A stretch of DNA of 64,000 bases from assembly GCA_022393335.1 (NCBI GenBank), contig JAJEKB010020603.1, positions 185,183 through 249,182 on the forward strand, read 5' to 3'. Source of the stretch: Macrotrachela quadricornifera (Eukaryota > Rotifera > Eurotatoria > Philodinida > Philodinidae). The notes beneath the pieces are model-generated. The model was not told where the DNA came from and made no database searches. It worked only from the letters and a program-made list of their open reading frames with translations. This document shows, one piece after another, positions 46,800 to 60,700 of this stretch. How positions within the stretch are numbered: position 1 is the stretch's first letter; every line of letters starts with the position of its first letter. The position numbers were made by a program, and so were the translations under genes.

Positions 46800-48619
46800 T
46801 CAGAAAAGTACAAAATATAACCTCATAGTGACGACAATTTCTGGTACAAGCTTTTGACCTGGTTCAAGTTCAAAATGAAATTGTTGAATTATCAACGCTA
46901 ACATTATTTTAGCTTCCAACATGGCAAAATTCTGTCCAATACATGAACGAGGTCCTGCAGAAAATGGATAGACAAATTTATTTGATTGGTTATCGTCGAA
47001 TCTGGATGGATCAAACTTGAATGGTTCGTCCCAATACTTTTCTGAACTGTTTTATATAAATCAAATTAAAATAATACATATAATAGAAATCTTACTGATG
47101 TAACATGTAGAAATTGAGAAAAATGCCAGTTCCTTTCTTAATATGAATCTCTTTTCCATCACTAGCTACTAATGTATTATCTTTAACTGCAGTACGAACT
47201 ATCGCAGGTACTGGTTGATGAAGTCTTAAAGATTCTTTTAATACGGCTTCAGTATAAGTCAAAAGTGACAGAGTTGATGGTGTTATTTCTTCAACGTTGT
47301 TTAAAACTGAATCCACTTCTGCTTCTAGTCGGCGGCATACATCCGGATTGTTGGCGAGATTGTAAAGAGTCCAAGTCATCAACGTTGATGTTGTCTCATG
47401 TCCAGCAGCAACTAAATGATAAGATGAGCATTTGAATTTATATTTTCTAACAAGTAGATATAATTTGTTCTTTTAATAAAGCAGATGAAGATTGATTAGA
47501 GTCAACTTTGATAAGATGAGAAAAAAACAATTTTTGTAGCTGTATGAAATCTAATTGATCGCTAAAATATGTTATACAGGAAAACAGAACTTCTATTACT
47601 TATTACAAGTATCCAGAATTTAAAACTTACCAAAAGTTATTGCTTCTTCATAGACTTCTTCATCAGTAAATTTGCCTATTTTATCATCACCACCTGCTGC
47701 TAAGAGTAGATCAAGCAAATCAGGACCTATCAATTAGTATTAAGTAGAATATCGATAAAAAGATGAAGTATAACTCATTCAAACCTTTACAAGTTGACTT
47801 AGTCAATCCCTTTTTACGATTATCGACGATTTGACGAATAAGAATTTTTCCTTCGCGAATACATTTATCGATACGCCGTTTACTTGGTAATGGGAGACGA
47901 TTGACGATTGGAATAATAGCAATCATATTAAACAAACGCTTTTCCATTAATTCAAGTGATTCTGATATAATTCGATGAATTGTTTCGTGCATTTTTTCAT
48001 CAGACAATATCTCTGTGCCGAATACACAACTTGTAACAATATCTAATGTTAATCGTGCCATCTCCTCATGAATATTGAGTATAAGTGGCTTATTTTCATG
48101 GTGAGCAGCAGCAGCAGCCGACCATTTTTTCATGTGATTCAATGTAATTTCAACCATGAGTGATATCATAGAGTTCATATTTTGATGTTGAAATACAGGT
48201 GCTATTAATCGACGATGCTGAGCATGAACATCATCTTCAGACATCAAAAGATTGTTATTTCCTAATAGTGTTCCAAGAACTAGTCGCATGATATATGGTT
48301 TATGATAACATCGAGCATTAGTTTTAAGAACACCATTAATCAAGCTTGGGTCATATGTATCTAAACGAGCCATGGGTCCGAATGAAGTGTGATAATATTC
48401 ACCAAATTGTGCTGCCAATTTTGCGCCATGTCCAAGTGGGTCGTCAGCGAGAATACTTTTGCGAATATGCAATATTTCACCTACTATTGGAATATGACGA
48501 CCAGGAATACCTTGAGACCAAAGATCACGATGAATGAGCCATGGATCAATGATCCAAAATTTAAAAGATCGATGAAATAGCCATATTATGAAAGCAACTA
48601 GTAAAAGAATAAGCCACAT
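46800..48619 (-). CDS. Cytochrome P450 (CYP4-like clan), four exons, complete
   Basis: Exons 48619-47785, 47726-47631, 47411-47096 and 47046-46800 (minus strand), with GT-AG introns of 58, 219 and 49 bp in consistent phases, give 497 residues. An N-terminal membrane anchor (MWLILLLVAFIIWLF) is followed by a PGRHIPIVGEIL proline-rich hinge. The I-helix oxygen-activation motif is AAGHETTS, at the start of exon 3. The K-helix ExxR is in LKESLRL. The heme-binding loop is FSAGPRSCIGQ with Cys451 as thiolate ligand. Length and motifs are those of an intact microsomal monooxygenase; the I-helix and heme loop are closest to CYP4/CYP46-type enzymes, which act on fatty acids, sterols or xenobiotics. 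It needs NADPH-P450 reductase, not encoded here. A short Ala run (SAAAAAHH) comes from GCA/GCT repeats near 48105. Confidence 0.88.
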
Positions 48620-48854
48620 GATGGTTAAAGAGGCTCACTTTTATTAATTGTAAAAAGGAAAAGAAAGAAAAAATATATATTGTTGCTTACGATACTTGAA
48701 GAAATAAAAGTGAATGAGTTGCCCATGTGTGAGCCAACATTTATCCGAAAATAGTCAAATTTTATCTTTTTCGTTCTGTTCTCAGTTGCAATGTTGGTCT
48801 CGAAAATGCATACGTGTAGATAGATAGATGACTCATACTATTATTCATTTACTT

Positions 48855-50370
48855 AAGGGGAAACATGATACTTCATACTTCACGTACTTTCACTTACTTT
48901 AGAATACTTTATCATATCTTGCGATACTTTAAAGTACTTTACGGTATTTTAAAGTACCGTAAGATAGGGTTGGATCATTTGACTTAACTTAAAATCAAGT
49001 TAAGTTTTTCGACTCAACGCTTAATTCCTCAGAAAATTAAGTAATTAAGTTAAAATTGTGTCTAGGGCATGTTATTACTGGAAACTGATCTCCACTATAG
49101 CACAAGTGACAAGGCAACCGTGGCATAAATGACCACGTAACTATTGCACAAGCGACTATTTATGATTTCCATAAATATGACACGAATGGCCATACGGCAC
49201 TTACAGAACAAATCAGCACATGACGTATAGCAAAATTTTGATAAGTGAATTAGAAGAACCACATCATTTTATGATGTATCCAAATGATACTGTTCTAAAT
49301 CTGATTTTTTTTTGAATATAAACAGCGTTTATTTGCTTGGCGTTCTCATCTACCCACGAGTGAAGGTCCCCAAGTGATTAAAACCACCAGAGTCCATATT
49401 TCGCATAGTGATAGAATATGTGTCGCCTAGAACATATCTCAAAGATTTCGTGCAGCGGTTAAGATTTGACTGAGATATTAGTTTTTAGTGGATTTTTGCT
49501 ATAAAGATTCTATGGAACCTTCAGTTTCTCAATGAATTCATATCTTCGAATTTTGTCCTGAGACATTGTTCAAATAAAGTTCGCAGTTAGGCTAGTTTGT
49601 TCATAAAATTTCAAAGGATTTCGAGCTAGTCTCTCTAAGATACGAATTTTTCGAAATTTCAACGCTTTTTCATTGATGCCTTATAAAACATGCATATTTG
49701 AAAAGATTCATATTTTGGAGAGTTTTGCTCGAAAACCTTTGAAATTTTGTCCACAAACTAGCCTAACTAAGAACTCTATTTGAACAATGTTTTAGGTCAA
49801 AATTCAAAAATATGAATTCATTGAGAAACTGAGGGTTCCAGAGAATCTTTATAGAAAAAATTCACTAAAAATTGAATATCTAGGTCAAATCTTAACCGCA
49901 ATACGAACTCTTTCGAAGTTGTTGTAGCTAGTAGAAATCTTATCACAGGAGGGCCGTGCATCGCCAGAAAAATTTTAGTACCAACTGTTTAATCTCAATC
50001 TTATAACTTTCTCGCACATGTTTGATCTTATGCCGCTAGTCTAGTGCGAGATGAATCGACTGTCAATGAACGTTACGTATTGATATAGGTAGTGCTTCTT
50101 TTGTCACATTCCTGCCAATCGTGTAGCAATTACGAAACTATGGGTACTCCATAGTATACTACTTGAGGACCCAAGAGTAATCCCATAGTATAACAGTTGA
50201 GAAGGCAAGGGTATCCCTTTAGTATCACAATTGAGGACTACGCTCAAGTCAAAAAGCTTAATACTTAAAATTAAGCGTTAAGTAAAATGGTTTAATTAAA
50301 TCGATTTAAATAAAATGATCCACCCCTACTTTAAGGTACTCCAAAGTACAAAAGTATCATGTTTCCCCTT
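48855..50370. mobile_element. 1.5-kb foldback element with nested inverted repeats
   Basis: The outer ends AAGGGGAAACATGATACTT (48855) and AAGTATCATGTTTCCCCTT (ending 50370) are exact inverted copies. Inside lies a second, longer inverted pair (about 49439-49617 and 49736-49918), so the centre can form a long hairpin. Between these layers are TTAACTTAAAATCAAGTTAA-type palindromes, a degenerate GCACAAGTGAC/GCACAAGCGAC series near 49100-49200, and a CCATAGTATAAC-GTTGAG series near 50145-50240. No coding capacity. It separates the P450 and F-box genes. Confidence 0.7.
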
Positions 50371-51412
50371 GCATTTATTTCAACACATTTATCTTGCCGG
50401 TTTTTGTAGACTTCGCCCTAATGAAGTTATGCTAATTTTAGAAAATAAGAGAATATAGCACCCTTAGTCTTTAGTAGTCGGTCATCTCTAGAATCTTGCG
50501 AAATGAACGTTGTTGACTCTAAAATCTGCCTCTGACTCTGGAAGGTTCACAATTTTTTTCTCAATTAAGCTAAAGGAAAACAGCGGACTCCAAATCGGAA
50601 AGTACATTAAAGTACAAAAATAGCTCAAAGTATCTGTGAAGGTAATTAATCCTTTGAGAACGGAATTTTTATAGTCAAAAAGTGGCTTTCTTACCATTTT
50701 CTGCACTTTTATTTAGCTCAAAACAACGAAATAAAAATCTTATGATAATCAAGAAACTAATTTGTAAGTTATGCATTCGATACTGAATGTAGCTTCCACT
50801 TCTTCGTGTTAATTTCACAGATAAATATATTTCAGTGTCCAAATGAAAAACAACTATATGAGAAGTATGTATATATCAAAATGCAATAGCGAGTAGAAAT
50901 ATTCTGAAAAGATAAGAATCAGAAGAAAAGTAAGAAATCATAGTATTACAAAACACTTTTTTCTCTACTGAAAAAATAGTTGAGACAACGTATGTCCTAC
51001 CGTCCTCAAAGGGTTAAATTTTATGACCTCTATTGTCCAGTTATTCGCTGCGAAGAACGAACTCTTCTAACTTGTGCTTGCTGCAAACGATATCTTTATT
51101 ATTTTCATTAGGTTAAAGATATGTTAAAATGTTCAATTAATACGCAACTTAACAAGTAAATATCTCTGTCAAAGCTATCGACAGTTCATATTTTAAATTC
51201 GTTACTTTTTTTTAATGAATGTAATCATTTGCGTCCCATTCGCTTGACAGTACAGATCGTTTCATTACTAGTGAAATTTTTGATAGATGTATTTTATTTA
51301 TTAAGGATGATTTAAACGCAGATAAAGGGAGCTTTTTGTCCAAATATATGATTATGATTGAAAAATATCTTATTCTTTAGAATAGTAAATAAACAAAAAA
51401 AAGGATGTATGT
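50371..51412. other. 3' flank of the F-box gene
   Basis: No gene recognised; AT-rich. Confidence 0.4.
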
Positions 51413-52538
51413 TCAATTTCTGATAAAGACGTCATAAGAAATACTATTAAAGTCCAGTTCAGTTTTATATGTAGCATTGGCTTTGAGTTGAATAAAAAAT
51501 TTTGATGATTGAAAATCTTGAATTATTACTTCTGCATGTGAAAAATCGAAGATTTGACACTCACGCAAGCAAAGAGATATATGCTCCAGTTTGTTGTTGT
51601 AAGTGAATAGACGTGTCCACCAATTTGGATCAACTGACACTTGCCCAGTATTTCCATAATTTTGATCGACGAAGAATGTATCAAGGTTAGGACAACATGG
51701 TAACAAATGTTCAAGAAATTGATTCCACCAATTTTCATTATCATCCCAAGGTGCTTTTAGATTGAGTTTCTTCATAGCTGTGAGATTCATATTCATTTCA
51801 GTAGATGCCAATGTACAAAATAATGACGACAAAAGAGAAGATATTGGTATACTACTACGATCATCTTGACAAAAAAGTTTTGCTGAAAAAGAACGAAGTT
51901 GACGACATTTATTTAAAATTTGAATTGCCAAAAACAAATAAATTTTCTCTACATGTATGCAGACGAGAGATGGAAAATAAAACATAAACTCATTGTTTAT
52001 GTTCTTTGGTTTCAGATTATTTATATTTTCATAATCATATCCATCTATATACAATCGTTGAAGATAGGGACAATGTTGATCAAAAAGAGTCATTATGAAT
52101 TTTCCTGTAAGGTGACGACTATCATAATACAACTTAAAATGGATAGCTAATGAAGTAAGAGACGAGAATGATGAAAGATAATTTATAATACTTAATTCAT
52201 CTTCATTTAAATATGTAAATGTTAATTTAAAATGTTTAACATGTTGAAATTTATCTGGAGGATATTCCTGAAATATACAATTTATTTTGTTAAGTAATTA
52301 AAATAACTTCAATTTAAAATGATATATATACCTGAAAAAATTTGTGAATGGAATTAGAACCATTGATTGAATTCGAAAGTGATAGAGGAAGAAATTTTTC
52401 ACTTATAAGCAGTTTATTAATTCTTTTATTTATACCATGAAATGCCAAAAAAAGATTTCGTGAATCAATATAAGTGAAAATTTCAAGCCAAAGTTCATTT
52501 GAAAGATCTTCAATACATAATGATAATTTCTGCGACAT
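51413..52538 (-). CDS. F-box protein with divergent leucine-rich C-terminus
   Basis: Two exons, 52538-52332 and 52267-51413, with a 64-bp GT-AG intron in phase 0, give 353 residues. Residues about 8-50 (CIEDLSNELWLEIFTYIDSRNLFLAFHGINKRINKLL) form an F-box, the helix bundle that binds SKP1 in SCF ubiquitin ligases. The rest has irregular leucine-rich units (FPSLVCIHVEKIYLFLAIQIL, LLPCCPNLDTFF, YNNKLEHISLCLREC) like FBXL-type substrate receptors. Such F-box/LRR genes are abundant and lineage-expanded in bdelloids. The substrate is unknown. Both exons are intact. Confidence 0.8.
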
Positions 52539-55500
52539 GTCTTAGTTATCGAATTCGTCGATTGAAGTAGTACCTAAAATACAAATATAAATATACACTT
52601 CTTTCCTACACAACGTATATTTATTGCATCGGTATAATAATATATAATTTGTACGTTATATGCAAAGTGTATGAGTACTTTTTCTCTCAAATATCTCTAT
52701 ATGTAGAAAAAAAAATCATTCATTAATAGTCTCACCTAAAATACACACTTTTTGTTTAGAGAATAATACAGAATGAAAAGAAAGTAGTAAAAAATAGAGA
52801 AAACATGAGTCAGTTTATGACGCACGTCTTTCTAACCAAATATAATGAATGTAATTCAAAATTAGATAATTTTAGATATATGACACATTGGATATCAATG
52901 GTATTTTGTATTGTTGTGCAATTACTACGAACATCAATTGTCACGTTTTATTCATTAAAAATCACAGATGTCCTTAAAAAACACTAAATCAAATACATTA
53001 AAATTTTAGTAATCTTTTCAGTTTTATTTTGATATCTCAGAATAGAATGCAACAATCTATATATAGTAAGTATTTCGAGATATTTAACCAACACATAAAG
53101 TTTTATTTTATCTGTCTGATGCTTTTCTGTGAACAAAATAAAAATAACCATATCGAGCGGAATGACTTTGAAATTTCAGGTTGATAGATTTTTATTACTG
53201 CAATTTTAAAAGAAGACTATCGGACACAATGCTGATAACTTTTTTACCAAGGTACTTGAAGATCTGTGGTTTCCAACTATCGTTTTATAAAAGAAATAGG
53301 ACTAGATAGAATGCTTATAGCTTTATACCCGATGGTATATTTTAAGATTCTGATAATAGTTTTAGATGCAAAGTAATTGATAAGTGATACATTAAAACTC
53401 GTAAATTATCAGTCAATATGAGAATTTAAAATGGTTTGTTATTTAATCTTTATCTCTACTGTTATGTTACTAAATAACAGTAGCTACAAAACAAAAAATT
53501 CCTGGAGTTGATATTTTCGTTAAGGAAAGACTGCTTTTCAAACAGAACAATTTTCTAAATATTCTTATGATATATTATTGATTGTTGCTTTCATTCAATT
53601 AAACTATAGGAAAAATTGTCTTTCTTACAATAAGAACAAAACCTAGAGTTATCCTAACCCACAAATAGAAAACATTGATAGGCTTCCTAATTACCAAGAC
53701 TTCTTGAAATCTAATTGGCTGTTTCAATCAAATTTAGATTTAAGTTATCGGGCAGCTTACTCTTTATTGCTATCAAATTTATCAGTCTTCTTCTAGTATA
53801 TTGGAATACACGATTATGTAGCAGGTAAATGAAGTGTACCTTCTGCTTGTTGATGAAAAATTCTAGATCTCAAATATAAATGAGAATAGAAAACCAGAGT
53901 AATAAAAAATGTCATTCGAAGATAAATCCTGTCAATATGAGCCGTAAAGATGACAACTACTGCTATTCTCAGCAATAATTTACAATTAGTAAAGCATATT
54001 ATAAAATCTACAGACAGCTATAGATCAATATCGTTCATGGTTGTAATCAATCTTTCGTTGATTATGCAAGAAAATATATTCTACTATTTTTATCATTAAC
54101 ATTCTTCTTTTTCGCATTCATATTAATTTCTTTAATGAAAACTAGGACACAACCGTCATGAATAAAGACATCAGTAAGAAAAAACGTAAATATTATTATT
54201 TTAATTCAGTCGTTAAATCTCTCGTCAGACAAATATTCAAGAGAATGATGATCGTATTAAATAATATGACAAAGATAATATCATAGAAAAATTGTTGAAG
54301 AATGGGATCGATAAACCATTACTTTTTCTGTGGGTGTTTTAAGTATACTAAAACTTATGTATAATTTAGATAAATCAATGTATATCAATGCACAGCAATC
54401 AAAACTATACTATTACCATGGAAACAGAATGTCCGAAAAGTAGCGTTCTATTTTAAATTCTTTATTAATCTCAAATATCATCGTAACGATTATTTTACTG
54501 ATTTGAAGCATATGTTATGATATTTTATTGTAGATGAAACAAGCTGATTATTTGTTTGGCTATCTAAGAGAAAGCATGAAAAATTATTGCAGAAGTGTAT
54601 AGGCAAAGAAGAAACTTTACATGAAAATTTGAGTTATTTTCAGGTATTTTCTAAATGAAATTAATACTTTCGGTTAGACAGTCAAAGGATCAATCAGCTT
54701 ATTCCATCTACAATAAAATGTCATGGTATATTCTTCAAAACAATAAAAACAAATCGTTACGGAGTCTTTTGTTGTTTGAGAGTAATAAAGAATTTAAATT
54801 AGAATGCTACTATTCAAACATCCTGTATCTATAGATCAAAGTGCAACACTTCAGTGAAATATCACGTTAGGACATTCCAACTGATATGTATATCAAACTA
54901 TTATGAATTGATCTGACTTAATATGTCCTTTAATGGGTATATCTTCTTTTGTTTAATCCAGATATGTATGACATCATTTTTTCCGCAGACATACTGTATA
55001 GTGTCTAGACTTGCTACAAGAGATAGTTCACGAAATATTATTTCTCTCGGAATTATTACAACGGCACCAGAGTTTTTTATTAATCTCGATAATAAATACA
55101 GAAAAGCAGTAGAAATGATGATGATGATGAACGTCGCACCAAATTCGACTAATTCATAAATATATTCACTCTGTCCACTTGGTCTATGTACATCTCAACG
55201 ATTTTCATTCGATGACATTATCTGTTGTTTTGATATCTGAAAATATATCTAGAAAATTCGAGTTTTAACATCCAATTTTCCCAATATTTATAGTATATTT
55301 TAGTGAGTATGGGGTAAGTTTTTGTATTCTGAACAAAGTTGACAGAGCGAATATATCCGAAAGTTAATCAAAATGAGTTCTAATATCATTTATCTGTAAG
55401 ATTGTGGGAAAATTCTTGTATACCGAAAAGAAATGAAAAGTTTTATAATTATTATGATTTTCATATCTTACCAATACGAAATAAAGACCTGAAATTATAT

Positions 55501-57785
55501 TGACTATACTGAGCATAATATATTAAAAAAATCAGCTATATCGAAGATGATCAACCATCAGCATGTCATGACAAATGTCTGATTTTCTCAAGGATTTACT
55601 CTTAAAATAATTAGATTTTGTTTTGTACAAAAGCTGATCAGTAGATAGTTGCGAGAATAAATACATGCATCATTAAATTGTATTATTTGATAATTTTTAT
55701 ACTTTTCAGTGAATAAAATGACTTTTGTAAATGATCTCTTACTTATTTCAGTTCGGATGTAATTGATCCAAGTCGACGTTTGGTAAATAGAAGCAATGGA
55801 CGGTCTGCTAGACGCTTTTATATGAACGCTCAATTTCCAAATAGCATTGAGAAAAACGAAATTTTGTCTTGGTTGTTTTAGACAGCGAACATTTTTTGGG
55901 ATAAGATCTAGCTCAATTAGAGAACACACAGCAACACGAAAAAAATCCAAATTTTCGGGAAGTTCCGTATAGAATCATCTCACTACTGAATTAAAAATGC
56001 AAATATTTCATTCTTAATATTTCAATCTCAAAATTCTTATCTAAATAGAGTTCAGCGAAATGGATTTTTGAAACGGTCAACAGCGAAATATTTTACTCGC
56101 TGCTGTTTGATTTCTAGTTGAACCAACAAATAATTTTGAAAGTATCAGCTTTCTAGACTGTCCAAAATAAAGCTTTGCCTTTTCTAATAGTATTATTGTA
56201 TTTTTAATCCAACAGAAATCTTATATGATTCAAATTGAAATTCGTCGCAATTTCAATATTTATTTTTTATTTGAGCAAGAATGTGTTAATCACTTTTACT
56301 TCTACACTCAAGTATCCAACTCCAATTCCAAACAATATCTATTCATTTTTATATGAATATTAAAGGATGTAAGTTGAATTCGAATTACGAAGCTACTCCT
56401 ACTAAAGCCTGATAAGGTGTGAATTGTTTTAATATGAATTCTGACAGGCAAGTAACTAATCAGCAACTTGCGTGTTGTATATTTCAGGACAATTATTCGC
56501 TCGATCAATGTGTTATAAAAATCTAAATATATGAATAATCAAAGAAATCGAATCTCTTATACTGTTATACTGTGTCATGAAAAGTAAAAAAATACAGGGA
56601 GAGATACTTAAGTAGGTATTTACTATTGTCTCTATTAGTATTCTACCAAGATGCTAACAAGACGCCATTTTTTCTTTTATTCAAATTGGAACAAATATTG
56701 ACATTTTTAAAAAACTTTAAGATGAAGGGGACTATGAGAAAGAAATTGTTTTTATATTCTTCAATAAGAAAAGAATGGTCTATCTTCGATATGACAAAAA
56801 AGTATAGTACTTCATAATGTATACATTCTACCAATTAAGGAAAAACAGAAAAGGAAAAAACATATTAGCTGACAAATTCTTTCAATATGATCCGTATATA
56901 TAACGATGGCGCCATTGTAAAGTACTCACGGGAAAAAATTTCCATAAATATCGCGAGTATTCGTGGTCTAAAAAATCCAGACATAATATCTGTTAAATGA
57001 TGCTTTTCTTCCAGTATTAGAAGCATAAGTTTGCCGGAACACTTCCCTCAAATGGAACTTCATTTTGAAGAAAATCGTTTGAGTCGGTGTGCCACCCATA
57101 GACAACTGCTGATATTATCAATTTTGATTCTTTGTTTTCTGTTTCTAACAAACGAGATGCTAATGAATATGGGCCATTGCATTGAGAAGAAAGATTTATC
57201 TTTTTGATTTCCTGTATTCGTCCCAACTATACATTCTCACCCGTCAATCTCAAATGATCAGTAATTGATATTTATCTGTATTCGAAGGAGAACTAAAGAT
57301 TTATTCTAGTCGTCTATTTTATTCGCTAATATTTCTACAATATTGGGAAAACATGTGTGCTTTTTCGAAAAACTTTGATTTTGTAAAAAAACATAACGTC
57401 TTCATAGTGAATACTTTAGAAAAGTCCGAGGGGTGTCCATTGTAGATTCAAACAAAGCTTTTCACATCAGCAAGATATCACTATCAGTGCTAACGGCAAG
57501 ATGTGTGCATACGCAAGACTATTATCTTCTCTTCTTTTCTCTTCGAACCGTTCTAAACACTGCAAAAAAAAAGATAAACATCGATGTTTTTCAGTGTGTA
57601 GAAAAAAAAAAGAAAAGATAATGATGAAGGTCGGCAAACTACACACATTTGTTCGTTGTTGTAAACTTAATTTATACCTTAAAAAACGAAGTCATCATCA
57701 TTTCTTTCTGGCATAGCTGATCACTGAAATTGGTTTTTTTCTTATTAGATAAAAGCATTAAAATCATTCTGTAATTGATTGAAGC
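52539..57785. other. 5.2-kb gene-poor stretch
   Basis: No accepted gene. A GATGATGATGATGA microsatellite lies near 55115. The minus-strand frame 57017-57226 (RLLETENKESKLIISAVVYGW) has protein-like composition but no neighbours or splice context that support it. Other short frames are low complexity. Confidence 0.4.
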
Positions 57786-60700
57786 ATGTCAACAAGATCG
57801 ATGCATTCAAAAGGTGCTGTTGAAATTGACGCCAATGAACATATCTATGCACATCCAGACTATACCGAGAAACTTTACGATTATCGAACATTCGGTGCAA
57901 ATACTATATACGAAGTTGTCGAACATGCTGTACAATCATATGGTGATCGGCCTCTTCTCTCATACAGAACCTCGTCCGATGAGCCGTTTAATTCCTATAC
58001 CTATACGTAAGAATTTGTTTTTATTACTTACTCAAATATTAAGTTAACAAGAATTCTTATCTTAAATATCATAATTTTTCTTTTTAGTATAAAGATTATA
58101 CTAATGAGTTGAAGAATTTCTTGAAAAAAACAAATAATGTTTCTAAGTAAAATAGCTGAGTGGTTACGTGCTCGGCACTTAATCACTAGTCATTCATGTT
58201 CAATTATCTTGGACCTCTCTAACCGATAATATACCGAATAAAGATTCAACACATATGAGAATCTAACCACGACATCTCATTTTGAGATATCGTGCCGGTC
58301 GCCAGTCCGGACTAAAAAGTGGGGGATTGAACAGAAAGGAGCAGAAATGCCGCTGTTCACAAAAACAAAAAAGATGATAGAAACCCACCACGAGCGAAGA
58401 TAGTAAAAACCGATATTAGTTCAGACGTCTCTCAGGTAAACAAGGTCTGCATTCTCTGTCGAGTAATCAGAGCAGAGTCGGAAAATAGGCTACTGGAAAA
58501 CTAGTGTTGCTAAGAAATGAGATGAAAAGGTTGAGGCACGATATAATAGCTGTTTCAGAAGTACGTGAGACAGGCAAAGGCGAAACATCAAATGAAGGCT
58601 TCATTTGGTCAGGAGACGATAACGCACATGTGAGAGGTGTAGGCTCGATCTAACGCAGCGCCGTTCAAAATCACAATAATACATGCATATGCACCGACAT
58701 TCGCATCCTCAGATGAAGGTATCGAAGCGTTCTACAACACCCTCGAGGACATGTTAGCGAAAATCCACAGAAAAGACATAATCATCATAGTAGGTGACTG
58801 GAATGCTGAAGTGGGTAGCGATAATACGAACTGGAAATGAGTAATGAGAAGATACGGATATGGTGACAGGAACGAAAGAGGGGAGCGTCTGGTACAGTTT
58901 GCATCTGTACATAACATATACATATGCAACATGAGATTCGAGCAGGATCTGCTCAAATCACTCACTAGTACTGCATAATATCAGGTTGTGACCCAAAAGA
59001 GATACACAACTGAGCGCAAGAACTGATGTGAGTCAACTAAAAATCGTCAGAATAAAGGAGTGCTATAGAAAAAATTGGGCAGGTTTACAATCTAGACGAA
59101 CACGCAAAAAAAATACAAAATGCTATCAAAGAAGTAGTAGAGGCAATAATATCTGCTAGAAGGATAGCCAAGACACTTGCAGATGAAAAACGAAAACTGA
59201 AATAGCCTAAAACAATACTTCTAACCAGAAAGCACAACCATACAAAGACCTCTGTAAAGAAGTCAAAAAGAATGGATACAGCAGCAGTACGAAGAAGTCG
59301 AAAAGGATCTAACTGTTGGGAATACTAGACAGGCGCACAACCTAATACAAAATGCTAAAAAGAAAATTCACGTCTCGAGTAAACGTAATACGAGATCAAG
59401 ACGGCAAGATGCTACAGTTACAGGAAAAAAAATCATAGACCGTTGGGCGAAATACTACAGCAGGCTATACAAAGATGAGGGAGGAGATGATAACATGGTA
59501 AGCGACCTCCATCGAATCACACCTACAAACACCGAGATGATACTGCAAATCAGTTGGAAAGACATGATAAGAAATGAGGATATGAGAGAGACGATATCGA
59601 AAGTAGAAACTATAGTAGACACAATTAAGAAAAGGAAAATAAAATTATTCGACCACATTTGTAGAATGAATGATAACCGGTTGATAAAACACACACTACT
59701 CGCAAAAATAGATGGAGAACCCCGAAGAGGATGTCCACGTAGAAAATGGTTGGACGACACCAAAGACTAGTATGGACGTAGCGGAGAAAATTTGTTCCAC
59801 CCAGTGCGAGACCAACAGATGTGGAAAAAACTAATCCATACAGTGATTGCTCCCAACGGGCGATAGGCCTACGGAAAATCATGATTCATGAATTGCTTCT
59901 GCTGGCTTGTAAAGGAAAGATTGTAATGCCTATTAATTCTTTGGTTACGGGACACATTGTCCTGAGACAAATCACAAGGCACTCCTAAGGTATTGCCGCA
60001 AATACCATTCTGAGGCCTATACCAGTAATCATACACTAGCTCTACTCTATTTTACTCTGATTGTATTCTAAGCTAGCCCAGGATAACGTAGAGTAAAGTT
60101 ATTATCCCCGAAGATTCAAGCATTCAATTAGATCATAAAAGTGCTTACTCGTTACTAGAAGCGTAGCGCCATTGTGTGATAGTACTACGCATATAGATAC
60201 CTTATTTCAAGCTTTTAAAGAAAAACCAAAAATTCAAAATATCGACGGTTATAATAAGTAAAAAATGAATAACTCGTTTGAATCATGATGAACGTTTCAA
60301 AATTTTTAGCAATATAAAAGCTAATATTCCAATTCTAGGCGAGTATTCGATATGATACAAGATATTGGAAGTGCAATGGTTCAACTCGGTTTACAAAAAT
60401 CGAATGATACATTTATCGGTATATATGGTTCGGCCACAGTTCACTATGCACTCTTTCTTTTTTCATCATGGTGTTTTTCGTTTGTACCAGTTGGTATCTA
60501 TGACACGCTTGGCAAAGATGGTGTTCGATTTATTATCAAACATGCTGACCTTCAATTGGTCTTTGCTGATGATTTGGAGCGAGTGAAAAATTTAGTCGAC
60601 TGGCACAGTGAAGAATCTGTACTTAAAACGATCGTCAGTTTGATGGAGCCTTCACCAGAAGTGATTGAAGCAGCAATATTGAAAGGAATTCAAATAATTA

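Noticed and set aside
55588..55950. 120-codon minus-strand frame
   Set aside because: No domain or splice support; starts without ATG, and length is within what AT-rich DNA can give by chance.
57017..57226. 69-codon minus-strand frame with protein-like composition
   Set aside because: No recognisable domain, no homologous neighbour exon and no clear splice sites; noted as a possible remnant only.
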